A stretch of 10,236 nucleotides of DNA from Candidatus Woesearchaeota archaeon (GTDB lineage Archaea > Nanobdellota > Nanobdellia > SCGC-AAA011-G17 > GW2011-AR20), in the NCBI GenBank assembly GCA_018302725.1, contig JAGVZJ010000009.1, positions 1 to 10,236 on the forward strand, written 5' to 3'. Positions 1 to 5,885 of the stretch are shown here, one piece after another; positions within the stretch are counted from its first letter, which is position 1, and the number at the start of each line of letters is the position of its first letter. Below the pieces are notes generated by a model. The model was not told the DNA's origin, made no database searches, and saw only the letters and a program-made list of their open reading frames with translations. The position numbers and the translations under genes are program-made.

Positions 1-707
1 AGTAACTGCATATTATATAACAAAGAGACTAAATTATGATAAGCTCAAATTCCTATTCTTTAACTACAACCAAAGGTCATTAAAGGAAGAGGAAGTTTCC
101 GTGACTAAAACAGCCAGAATCTTAAATGCTGAGCTTAAAAAAGTAAACATCCCTTGGTTAGGGGAAATAAGCACGGCTGTTTTAAACAAAGACAAGGAAA
201 TCCCGGAAACTACAAAAAAAGACCTAGAAGAGGAAAACAAAGACCTGATGCCCTGGTGGGTCCCTTGCAGAAATTCTGTTTTTTTAATTAACGCTTTAGC
301 ATATGCAGAATCTGAATTCATTAAATCAAAAGAAAAATACGATATTTTCATTGGATTAATCAATGAAGGCAGAGTTCATATGAAAGATACAACAAAAGAG
401 TTTGTAGAATCAATAAACAATTTACAAAAACATGCAACAAATAATGGAAATTTTAAAATAAATAAACAATTTACAAAAACATGCAACAAATAATGGAAAT
501 TTTAAAATATTTGCTCCTTTAATAGACAAAGATAAAACAGAAATAATAAAGTTAGGAAAAGAACTTAATGTTCCATTTGAATTAACTTACTCTTGTTATA
601 TTGAAAATGGCCCTTGCGGCAAATGCTTAAATTGTATGTTGAGAAAAAAAGCTTTTTACTGGGCAGGGATTGAAGACACTACTTTTTACAAGCAACAACC
701 TAATTAA
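1..707 (+). pseudogene. queC: 7-cyano-7-deazaguanine synthase QueC, 5'-partial and frameshifted
   Basis: QueC makes preQ0 from 7-carboxy-7-deazaguanine, ATP and ammonia; in archaea preQ0 feeds archaeosine synthesis in tRNA. Frame 2 is open from the left edge, so the P-loop (SGGxDS) would lie just outside the window. The visible part has the family's NYNQRSLKEE segment (about 59-89), a VPCRN block (about 262-276) and a conserved region around GLINEGR. The frame breaks in a 49-bp tandem duplication and ends at a stop at 491-493. The C-terminus continues in frame 0 from 513: APLIDKDKTEIIKLG, then SCYIENGPCGKCLNC with four zinc-ligand cysteines, stopping at 705-707. Removing one 49-bp copy restores one continuous frame. 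As written, the product lacks the zinc site and should be inactive. An assembly error is a real alternative. Family assignment is confident; true pseudogene status is not. Confidence 0.85.
412..509. repeat. Perfect 49-bp tandem duplication inside queC
   Basis: Bases 412-460 and 461-509 are identical, directly adjacent copies of a 49-bp unit that begins AATAAACAATTTAC. Because 49 is not a multiple of 3, the second copy shifts the reading frame. Flanking bases do not extend the match (411 and 460 differ, as do 461 and 510), so this is a clean two-copy duplication. It explains the broken queC frame. Confidence 0.97.
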
Positions 708-1090
708 TAAGATATAACTTTGATGCCTTTTATTCTCTCAAAATGCTTTTTATTCCTTGTTATTATTCTCTCACAGCCGTTTGCAAGCATAATTGAAGCT
801 ATAAAACAATCATTTTCTTCAATTAAATTTCCATCTTTTATCAGCACAGACAATATTTTGGCTGATTTAACCCCCCACCCATTACTGCTGGCTACATGGA
901 TAGAATTGAAAAAGCCAATAGCAATTGCCTCTTCTCTTTCATAATTTTCTTTTGTATAAATTCCAATAAAAATCTCAAAAACATTAACTTCGGTTGTAAA
1001 TACTTCCTCTGTATTTTTTTTCATAAATTCTATAGCTTCTTTTCTTTCTTTCAGAAAATCAATAATAAAACTGGTATCAAGACAAATCAT
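704..1090 (-). CDS. vapC: VapC-type PIN-domain toxin ribonuclease
   Basis: This 128-residue protein has the size and layout of a VapC toxin, a Mg2+-dependent RNase of the PIN family that usually cleaves tRNA or rRNA. The start MICLDTSFIIDFL carries the first acidic residue, D5. E39 lies in VNVFEI, and D94 in the ENDCFIAS motif, with D86 a further acidic candidate. The C-terminal motif reads ITRNKKHF, with N113 where many PIN proteins have a fourth Asp; this Asn variant is common in VapC. The ATG at 1090 is preceded by GGAG four bases upstream. The gene starts 14 bases inside vapB, so the pair is translationally linked. Its stop overlaps the stop of the convergent queC. The cellular target cannot be read from the sequence. 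Confidence 0.9.
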   Translation of the reverse strand: MICLDTSFIIDFLKERKEAIEFMKKNTEEVFTTEVNVFEIFIGIYTKENYEREEAIAIGFFNSIHVASSNGWGVKSAKILSVLIKDGNLIEENDCFIASIMLANGCERIITRNKKHFERIKGIKVISY

Positions 1091-1328
1091 TTTTCTCCAG
1101 TTTTTTCAATAAATCTCTTGTAGACCTTCTCCTTATAAGATCTATTCTCTTCTCCATGTCTTTAACTTCATCTTCCTTCAAATGTTTCCATGCACCTGCA
1201 AATCGCATTATATCTTTCTTTTCTCCAGTTATTCTTCTAATCACTCCAGAAAAGCTTTCATTCTTATGTTTCCTGTTTAAAAGAATCTTGTATGCATCTT
1301 CCATTATTGTTATTGTTTTAGTTGCCAT
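1077..1328 (-). CDS. vapB: VapB-type antitoxin (DUF217/PF02697-like)
   Basis: This 83-residue protein begins MATKTITIMEDAYKILLNRK, followed by ESFSGVIRRI. That is the pattern of the archaeal VapB antitoxin family, whose N-terminus forms a small DNA-binding dimer; the charged C-terminal part would wrap the toxin. It lies just upstream of vapC and overlaps it by 14 bases, the standard antitoxin-first order. The frame is open further upstream and would add MCMCMCMC from a hexanucleotide repeat. I chose the ATG at 1328 because family members start near the (M)xxKTI motif and because a TATA-like box lies about 28 bases upstream, the same spacing as other genes here. Four upstream in-frame ATGs (1334, 1340, 1346, 1352) remain possible starts. 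VapB with VapC usually represses its own promoter. Confidence 0.85.
   Translation of the reverse strand: MATKTITIMEDAYKILLNRKHKNESFSGVIRRITGEKKDIMRFAGAWKHLKEDEVKDMEKRIDLIRRRSTRDLLKKLEKNDLS
1095..1098 (-). promoter_or_regulatory. Shine-Dalgarno site of vapC
   Basis: GGAG on the minus strand lies four bases before the vapC ATG, inside the vapB coding region. It supports the 1090 start and internal re-initiation on a shared vapBC transcript, unlike the leaderless-looking genes elsewhere in the window. Confidence 0.6.
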
Positions 1329-1353
1329 ACACATACACATACACATACACATA
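1326..1353. repeat. Hexanucleotide microsatellite at the vapB start
   Basis: On the minus strand, ATGTGT is repeated four times and runs into ATGG, the chosen vapB start; on plus it is CATACA, about 4.7 copies. Each unit contributes an in-frame ATG and encodes Met-Cys. The tract fills the space between the TATA-like box and the start codon, so a change in copy number would move the promoter by 6 bp per unit without breaking the frame. Confidence 0.95.
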
Positions 1354-1360
1354 TTTAAGC
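1351..1360 (-). promoter_or_regulatory. TATA-like promoter element of vapBC
   Basis: The minus strand reads GCTTAAATAT here, preceded by the A-rich GAAAA that could act as a BRE. The centre is about 28 bases from the ATG at 1328, giving an almost leaderless transcript. This matches the spacing at several other genes in the window. The transcription start is inferred. Confidence 0.5.
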
Positions 1361-1376
1361 TTTTCTATATAGAAAA
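1361..1376. promoter_or_regulatory. 16-bp perfect palindrome, candidate VapB operator
   Basis: TTTTCTATATAGAAAA equals its own reverse complement. It sits directly upstream of the TATA-like box of vapBC, overlapping the position expected for TFB/BRE contact. Ribbon-helix-helix and AbrB-type antitoxins bind such inverted repeats to autoregulate. Its AT-rich core could instead be a TATA element itself. Confidence 0.5.
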
Positions 1377-1392
1377 ACCGCATTAATTGCTT

Positions 1393-1397
1393 AAAAA
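1393..1397 (-). terminator. Possible oligo-T terminator after the GT4 gene
   Basis: A run of five T on the minus strand follows the stop of the minus-strand glycosyltransferase by a few bases, and another five-T run lies at 1373-1377. Archaeal transcription often stops at such T tracts without a hairpin. The runs are short in AT-rich DNA, so support is weak. Confidence 0.25.
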
Positions 1398-1400
1398 GTA

Positions 1401-2546
1401 TTAATTTTTTAAAATTCCTCCATATACTTTCATATATCTCTTCTCAATAATATCCCACGAATAATTCTTAGCTTTCTTCTTATTATTCTCAGAAAACTTC
1501 TTAGCTAATTTTTTATTATCCAAAACTTCCAATATTTTTTTCTTTAAATTTTCAACATCCCCATAATTAACTAAAAAACCATTCTCTCCTTCTTTCAATT
1601 CATAAGGTATTCCATTAACAGGAGAAGCAACAACCGGTAATCCAGAAGCATAAGCTTCAAATAATGTCAAAGGCAGTCCTTCCCTATAACTTGGCAGAAC
1701 ATAAACATCCGCTGCTTGATACATTTCTGCTATTTTTTTCTTATCCCTTATAGGACCCAGTACCTGAATATTCTTCTCATTTTTAACTATCTCAATCACT
1801 CCATCTTTCATTCCTTCATCAGGCCCAATAAATAAAAAATAAACATCTTTTCTTCCTTTTAAAATTTCTAAAGCAGTCTTTGCTAATATCTCAGGTCCTT
1901 TTGTAGGATTCAATCTTCCAAAAAACAGAACCAATTTCCCATTAATCTTTAAATCTTTTTTAAAATTATTTGGAATAACTCTCTTATACAATATTGGATC
2001 CATTCCATTAGGTATTATCTCTATTTTATCCTTATCAACATATTTAGATAAAAATGTCTCAACTTCCCAGGGGGTTATTGAAACAACCTTATCAATCAAA
2101 CTGAAAGACAGTTTATTTAACAATAAATCATTTACAAATAAAAAAGGCTTCAATCTTTTAGGTCTAAATGCATCTGTCCATGGGCAATGGGTAGTATGTA
2201 CATGTTTGGATTTCTTAAATTTAGAAACCAAGCCTGTAATCAAAACATACAAATGGCCAGAGACATGACTATGTAAAATATCAAAATCATACTTAGGGAG
2301 TTTCCATAATAATGAAGGCCATATATGGGTAGATAAAGATAATCTAAACCAATAAGGATATCTGTGCACATTAACACCGTTTATAACTTCCTCCTTTTTC
2401 TCAATCCTTTTGTATTTATCAGAATCACAGCAGAAAACATGAACCTCATGCCCCTCCTTTACCTGCCTCTCTGCTAATTCTTGCATAACCTGCTCTACAC
2501 CCCCAAACGTGGGAGAATAAAACATGTTAATATGGGCAATTTTCAT
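1401..2546 (-). CDS. GT-B fold glycosyltransferase, GT4 family
   Basis: This 381-residue retaining glycosyltransferase moves a sugar from a nucleotide-sugar donor to a glycan or lipid-linked acceptor on the cytoplasmic side. The N-terminal acceptor domain starts MKIAHINMFYSPTFGGVEQV, with the glycine-rich GG at 15-16. The C-terminal donor domain has GRLNPTKG (210-217), whose Arg and Lys normally grip the donor phosphates, and the EX7E motif with E289 and E297 in REGLPLTLFEAYASGLPVV. No membrane segment is apparent. Length is normal for the family. It is the last gene of the minus-strand pair, 24 bases after the stop of another GT4-like gene, and a TATA-like tract at that junction suggests a promoter of its own. 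Donor and acceptor cannot be deduced. Confidence 0.9.
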   Translation of the reverse strand: MKIAHINMFYSPTFGGVEQVMQELAERQVKEGHEVHVFCCDSDKYKRIEKKEEVINGVNVHRYPYWFRLSLSTHIWPSLLWKLPKYDFDILHSHVSGHLYVLITGLVSKFKKSKHVHTTHCPWTDAFRPKRLKPFLFVNDLLLNKLSFSLIDKVVSITPWEVETFLSKYVDKDKIEIIPNGMDPILYKRVIPNNFKKDLKINGKLVLFFGRLNPTKGPEILAKTALEILKGRKDVYFLFIGPDEGMKDGVIEIVKNEKNIQVLGPIRDKKKIAEMYQAADVYVLPSYREGLPLTLFEAYASGLPVVASPVNGIPYELKEGENGFLVNYGDVENLKKKILEVLDNKKLAKKFSENNKKKAKNYSWDIIEKRYMKVYGGILKN

Positions 2547-2565
2547 AAGAAAGTTTAGTTAAAAA

Positions 2566-2576
2566 AATTTTTAAAT
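2566..2576 (-). promoter_or_regulatory. TATA-like element overlapping the upstream stop codon
   Basis: Minus-strand ATTTAAAAATT is centred about 25 bases before the ATG at 2546 and contains the TAA stop (2571-2573) of the preceding glycosyltransferase. Seven T (2561-2567) follow and could also end the upstream transcript. The spacing fits a leaderless archaeal promoter, though the region is very AT-rich. Confidence 0.4.
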
Positions 2577-3749
2577 TGATGCCATAACCTCAACCATCTT
2601 CTTAGCCTGGCCTACAACATTGTATTTATTCACAATCAGGATTCTCCCTTTCACACTCATCTCGTTCCTCAATCCTCCGTCCTCTATTAGTCTGTTCAGT
2701 TTTCCCTTAAAATCCTCCTTGTCCTCACACTTAAACAGCAACCCATACTCACCATTTTCTAAGACTTCTCTGGTCCCAGGTAAATCGTGAACCACCACAG
2801 GAATCCCTGATGCTAGGTACTCATACAGTTTGGTGGTTCCTACATATCTTGTTATCATACTATCAGAGTAGACAAGGATTGCAATGTCTGCTACAGACAA
2901 ATAAGTATGGATAAGCCTAAAAGGTACCCATCCAGTAAAAATAAATGCATCCTGCAACTCTGTTTCTTTGACTTTTTCTTTTATAGTTGGTAAATAGCCC
3001 CCATCACCTACAATCAAAAAGAGTATATTCTTATTCTGTTCATACAACTCTTTTCCAGCCTCAACAACCATATCCAGGTTATCATGTTTTTCAATACCCC
3101 CAGTGAAGATCACAACTATCTTGTCCTTGAGGTTATACCTTGTCACAATTTCTTTATCTTTCTCTCCGGATTTAAATACCTCAGGATTAGCACCTTCATG
3201 TATCGCAATTATATTCTCTTTCTTCTTGCCTGAAAATTCTACAATTGCATCTTTAAATGCCTCGCTAACAGTAAAAACAATATCCGCATTGTTTACAACC
3301 TCCTTTTCCATTTTCCTTAACTTATTAATAACAAGGCTGTCTTTATCCATCCTCATCTTTAACCTGAATATATCATGGAAGAAATCAGTCATATCAAAAA
3401 AGAATTTTATTTCCTTCCCTTTCAATGCCTTCATTGTAGGATACCCAGACAGTAAATTATAGGCATAAACAACATCCGGCTTGACTTCCTCAATTGTTTC
3501 CTTTATTTTTCTTTTAGCAGTCAAAAAAAACATGGCATATCTGGCCATTTTAAAATTAGAAAACCTTCTTGTATCCACAGGAAACTCATAAACACTTAAC
3601 TTTTCTCCATAGATCTTTCTTAATGCTTCTTCCCCAGCGCTGCCAGCACACATTAAATGCACTTCTTCGTCTCTACTAAGTAACTCTTTTATTAAATACA
3701 CCAGCCTGACATGGTCAGCATCCGTGTTTGTCACAATCAAAGATTTCAT
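2571..3749 (-). CDS. GT-B fold glycosyltransferase (GT4-like)
   Basis: This 392-residue protein has the two-domain GT-B layout: an N-terminal domain from MKSLIVTNTDADHVR, and a C-terminal donor domain with IVVIFTGGIEKHDN, FTGWVPF, a KLYEYLASGIPVV helix and REVLENGEYGLLF. It probably adds one sugar of the cytoplasmic glycan. The EX7E motif is incomplete: the second Glu is in KLYEYLASG, but the position eight residues earlier is Tyr, in RYVGTTKLYE. This form is seen in some GT4-like enzymes. I chose the ATG at 3749, which starts right at the first beta-strand. A TTG at 3767 would add only RVISF-type residues with no family support. A TATA-like tract lies about 26 bases upstream. It diverges from the SDR gene and precedes the second GT4 gene. 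Substrate unknown. Confidence 0.87.
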   Translation of the reverse strand: MKSLIVTNTDADHVRLVYLIKELLSRDEEVHLMCAGSAGEEALRKIYGEKLSVYEFPVDTRRFSNFKMARYAMFFLTAKRKIKETIEEVKPDVVYAYNLLSGYPTMKALKGKEIKFFFDMTDFFHDIFRLKMRMDKDSLVINKLRKMEKEVVNNADIVFTVSEAFKDAIVEFSGKKKENIIAIHEGANPEVFKSGEKDKEIVTRYNLKDKIVVIFTGGIEKHDNLDMVVEAGKELYEQNKNILFLIVGDGGYLPTIKEKVKETELQDAFIFTGWVPFRLIHTYLSVADIAILVYSDSMITRYVGTTKLYEYLASGIPVVVHDLPGTREVLENGEYGLLFKCEDKEDFKGKLNRLIEDGGLRNEMSVKGRILIVNKYNVVGQAKKMVEVMASI

Positions 3750-3770
3750 AAAAGATATCACTCTCAAAAA

Positions 3771-3780
3771 ATAATAAAAA
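3771..3780 (-). promoter_or_regulatory. Candidate TATA element, minus arm of divergent promoter
   Basis: Minus-strand TTTTTATTAT is centred about 26 bases before the ATG at 3749, in the 96-base gap between divergent genes. The weak GAGAGTGAT just before the ATG could act as a ribosome site if there is a leader. The gap holds nothing else except the plus-strand promoter. Confidence 0.35.
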
Positions 3781-3810
3781 TCCTTGCATTTTGGCTTTCT
3801 TTAGCAATAA

Positions 3811-3820
3811 GGTTAAAAGC
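3811..3820 (+). promoter_or_regulatory. Candidate TATA element of the plus-strand sugar operon
   Basis: GGTTAAAAGC is centred about 30 bases before the ATG at 3846. The same GGTTAAA core recurs 26 bases before wecB. It overlaps the short palindrome AAAAGCTTTT (3815-3824). A TATAAA at 3835-3840 is too close to the start to be the box. Confidence 0.45.
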
Positions 3821-3845
3821 TTTTTCTCTATCTCTATAAACAAGA

Positions 3846-4781
3846 ATGGCAAAAATCCTAATTACAGGGTGTGAGGGTACTTTAGGCAGGCCATTAAGGC
3901 AAGAACTGTTAAAAAGAGGTCATGAGGTATGGGGCGTTGATTTGCAACATGCTCATCATCAGCACTATTATAGGGCTGATGTAGCTAATTTTAGACAGTT
4001 AAGCAGGCCGTTTAAACATCACAAATTTGATTATGTCTACCATCTTGCAGCTGAATTCGGAAGGATTAATGGTGAGGAATACTATGACACCTTATGGAGG
4101 ACTAATGCAGTTGGAATGAGGAATATCCTTGAATTGCAAAGGGAAAACGGATTCAAGCTACTTTTCGCCAGTTCTTCTGAAGTATATGGCGAACAACAGC
4201 AATTTCCAATAATGACCGAAGACATAATGGAAAAATATCCTGTTGTTCAGCATAACGATTACGCAATTACTAAATGGGTCAATGAAATGCAGATCATGAA
4301 CTCAGTAAAAAGGCACAACCTCGAAACAATGAGATTAAGATTCTTTAATGCATATGGTCCTGGAGAGTTTTATCATAATTACAGAAGTGTTGTTTGTTTA
4401 TTCTGTTACAGAGCCTTACACAAGCTTCCTTACCAGGTTTACAAAGGTTACAATAGGGTTTTCATGTACATAGACGATTTTATACCTACACTGGCAAACG
4501 CAGCAGACAAGTTCAAAGCAGGAGAAGTAGTAAACATAGGTGGAACAGAATACAAAAGCGTAGAAGAAATGAGCAACATAATCCTTAGCTACCTTGGTTT
4601 GGATGACTCCTTTGTAGAGTATCTGCCAGAAGACAGACACAATGTTATGAATAAAAAACCAAGTATAGACAAGGCAAAAGCTCTGTTTGGGCATAACCCT
4701 GTAATAACATTAGACGAAGGGATACCTTTGACATTAGAATGGATGAAACAGGTCTACAAAGACACAATAAAGGTTAAATAG
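3846..4781 (+). CDS. NAD-dependent nucleotide-sugar epimerase/dehydratase/decarboxylase (extended SDR)
   Basis: This 311-residue cytoplasmic enzyme of the extended short-chain dehydrogenase family acts on a nucleotide-sugar. The Rossmann motif is TGCEGTLG (G8, G11, G14), with D32 closing the second strand as in NAD(H)-preferring members. The active site has FASSSEVYG (107-115) and YAITK with Y139 and K143. RFFNAYGPGE (about 165-174) and VFMYIDD (205-211) are the usual substrate-side motifs. SSSEVYG keeps a Glu (E112) where GalE-type epimerases have a small residue, and lacks the Asp of the dTDP-glucose 4,6-dehydratase TDE motif. That is closer to UDP-glucuronate decarboxylase/ArnA-type enzymes, but the exact reaction stays open. 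It heads the plus-strand operon, 21 bases before wecB. An unusual His/Gln-rich stretch (residues 34-40) follows the NAD-binding Asp. Confidence 0.9.
   Translation: MAKILITGCEGTLGRPLRQELLKRGHEVWGVDLQHAHHQHYYRADVANFRQLSRPFKHHKFDYVYHLAAEFGRINGEEYYDTLWRTNAVGMRNILELQRENGFKLLFASSSEVYGEQQQFPIMTEDIMEKYPVVQHNDYAITKWVNEMQIMNSVKRHNLETMRLRFFNAYGPGEFYHNYRSVVCLFCYRALHKLPYQVYKGYNRVFMYIDDFIPTLANAADKFKAGEVVNIGGTEYKSVEEMSNIILSYLGLDDSFVEYLPEDRHNVMNKKPSIDKAKALFGHNPVITLDEGIPLTLEWMKQVYKDTIKVK
4771..4780 (+). promoter_or_regulatory. TATA-like element of wecB overlapping the upstream stop
   Basis: AGGTTAAATA is centred 26 bases before the wecB ATG and runs into the TAG stop (4779-4781) of the SDR gene. A pyrimidine-rich stretch fills the remaining gap. 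It supports a leaderless wecB transcript in addition to any read-through. Confidence 0.45.
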
Positions 4782-4802
4782 ATTTCTTATTCTTTTCTTT
4801 CT

Positions 4803-5885
4803 ATGAAAATTATTAGTGTAGTTGGCACAAGACCCAATTTTGTCAAAATTGCTTCTTTGGTTAAAGAGTTCTCTAAGCATCCAGATATAACCAACATTCT
4901 TGTTCATACTGGCCAGCATTATGATGAAAAAATGTCTGATTCTTTTTTTAGAGAGCTGGAAATACCTGAGCCGGATATTAACCTGGGCATTGGTTCAGGA
5001 AGTCATGCTGAACAAACTGGCAGGATCATGATTGAGTTCGAAAAAGTGTTGTTAAATGAAAAGCCAGACCTAGTCTTAGTAGTTGGAGACGTAAACTCAA
5101 CATTGGCGTGTGCTTTAACATCAGTAAAGTTGGGGATAAAAGTAGCCCACATAGAAGCAGGATTAAGGAGCTTTGATAGGGAAATGCCAGAAGAGATCAA
5201 TAGAATTTTAACAGACCAGATATCAGACTATTTATTTACAACAGAAAAAGATGCAGAAAAAAATCTGTTAAATGAGGGGATAGCTAAAAGTAAGATCTTT
5301 TTTGTAGGAAACTTAATGATAGACACTTTGCTTATCCACAAAGAAAGAGCATCTAATCTAAAGAAACCAGATAGTAATGACTATGCTATCCTAACTTTGC
5401 ATAGACCATCAAATGTTGACGATAAAGAGACTCTTTCTAACATTTTAGAAATAATAAGAGAGATCCAGTCTCAAATAAAAATAATTTGGCCAATGCATCC
5501 GAGAACAAGAAACAATTTAGAGAGATTTAATTTAAAAGAAAAATTAAAAGAAATGAAAAATGTTTCCATTTCAGATCCATTAACTTATCTCGAATTCATG
5601 AATGCTGTGATGAATTCTAAATTTGTGTTGACAGATTCAGGAGGAATCCAGGAGGAAACAACAGTTCTGAATATTCCTTGTATTACCTTAAGGGATAACA
5701 CAGAAAGACCAGTAACAATAGAGCAAGGAACAAACTATCTTGCTGGTTCAAATAAAAATAGCATCTTAGAAATTATCCAAAAAGTACTAAACGGCAAAGC
5801 AAAACAATATAGGGGGATAAAATTCTGGGACGGGAAAGCAGCAGAAAGAATAGTCTCAGTGATTAAAAATGAAAAAGCTAATTAA
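4803..5885 (+). CDS. wecB: UDP-N-acetylglucosamine 2-epimerase (non-hydrolysing)
   Basis: This cytoplasmic enzyme interconverts UDP-GlcNAc and UDP-ManNAc, supplying ManNAc or ManNAcA for surface glycans. The 360 residues match the family in length and motifs: GTRPNFVK (8-15), HTGQHYD (35-41), GDVNST (95-100), HIEAGLRS (116-123), PEEINR (129-134), LHRPSN (199-204), DSGGIQEE (278-285) and TERP (300-303). Residues equivalent to the E. coli catalytic set, K15, D96, E118, E131 and H200, are all present, so it should be active. The RPNF form of the first motif is typical of archaeal versions. The gene overlaps the next one by 17 bases, so the two are likely translated together. The usual partner, UDP-ManNAc dehydrogenase (WecC), is not in the window. 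Confidence 0.96.
   Translation: MKIISVVGTRPNFVKIASLVKEFSKHPDITNILVHTGQHYDEKMSDSFFRELEIPEPDINLGIGSGSHAEQTGRIMIEFEKVLLNEKPDLVLVVGDVNSTLACALTSVKLGIKVAHIEAGLRSFDREMPEEINRILTDQISDYLFTTEKDAEKNLLNEGIAKSKIFFVGNLMIDTLLIHKERASNLKKPDSNDYAILTLHRPSNVDDKETLSNILEIIREIQSQIKIIWPMHPRTRNNLERFNLKEKLKEMKNVSISDPLTYLEFMNAVMNSKFVLTDSGGIQEETTVLNIPCITLRDNTERPVTIEQGTNYLAGSNKNSILEIIQKVLNGKAKQYRGIKFWDGKAAERIVSVIKNEKAN
5859..5863 (+). promoter_or_regulatory. Shine-Dalgarno-like GTGAT before the membrane protein
   Basis: GTGAT, the 3' half of the archaeal GGAGGTGAT ribosome-binding consensus, lies five bases before the ATG at 5869, inside the end of wecB. It fits a leadered, translationally coupled start, unlike the genes here that have their own TATA box. 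Confidence 0.4.

Noticed and set aside
461..493. Programmed +1 frameshift in queC
   Set aside because: No recognisable slippery site or stimulator is needed, since the frame change is fully explained by the 49-bp duplication.
412..509. CRISPR-like or regulatory repeat array
   Set aside because: There are only two copies, directly adjacent with no spacers and inside a coding region, so it is a simple tandem duplication.
1077..1352. A 91-residue antitoxin starting MCMCMCMC
   Set aside because: The extra residues come only from the ATGTGT microsatellite. The family start and the TATA spacing fit the ATG at 1328 better, though upstream starts are not excluded.
720..1386. Plus-strand frames of 74-76 residues opposite vapBC
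   Set aside because: They are antisense to clear VapC and VapB motifs, Phe/Ser/Ile-rich, and have no recognisable domain.
3103..3462. 119-residue open frame on plus, antisense to the minus-strand glycosyltransferase
   Set aside because: It is low-complexity Ser/Leu/Ile-rich with no family features, and is a shadow of a well-supported gene.
3750..3767. TTG start extending the minus-strand glycosyltransferase by six residues
   Set aside because: The ATG at 3749 begins exactly at the first beta-strand of the fold and has a TATA-like tract at the right distance.
3815..3824. AAAAGCTTTT palindrome as a shared operator of the divergent genes
   Set aside because: A 10-bp AT-rich palindrome overlapping a TATA-like box is expected by chance, and no second copy was seen.
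4416..4694. 92-residue open frame on minus inside the SDR gene
   Set aside because: The opposite strand encodes conserved SDR motifs, and the minus frame has Cys/Tyr/Phe-rich composition typical of a shadow frame.
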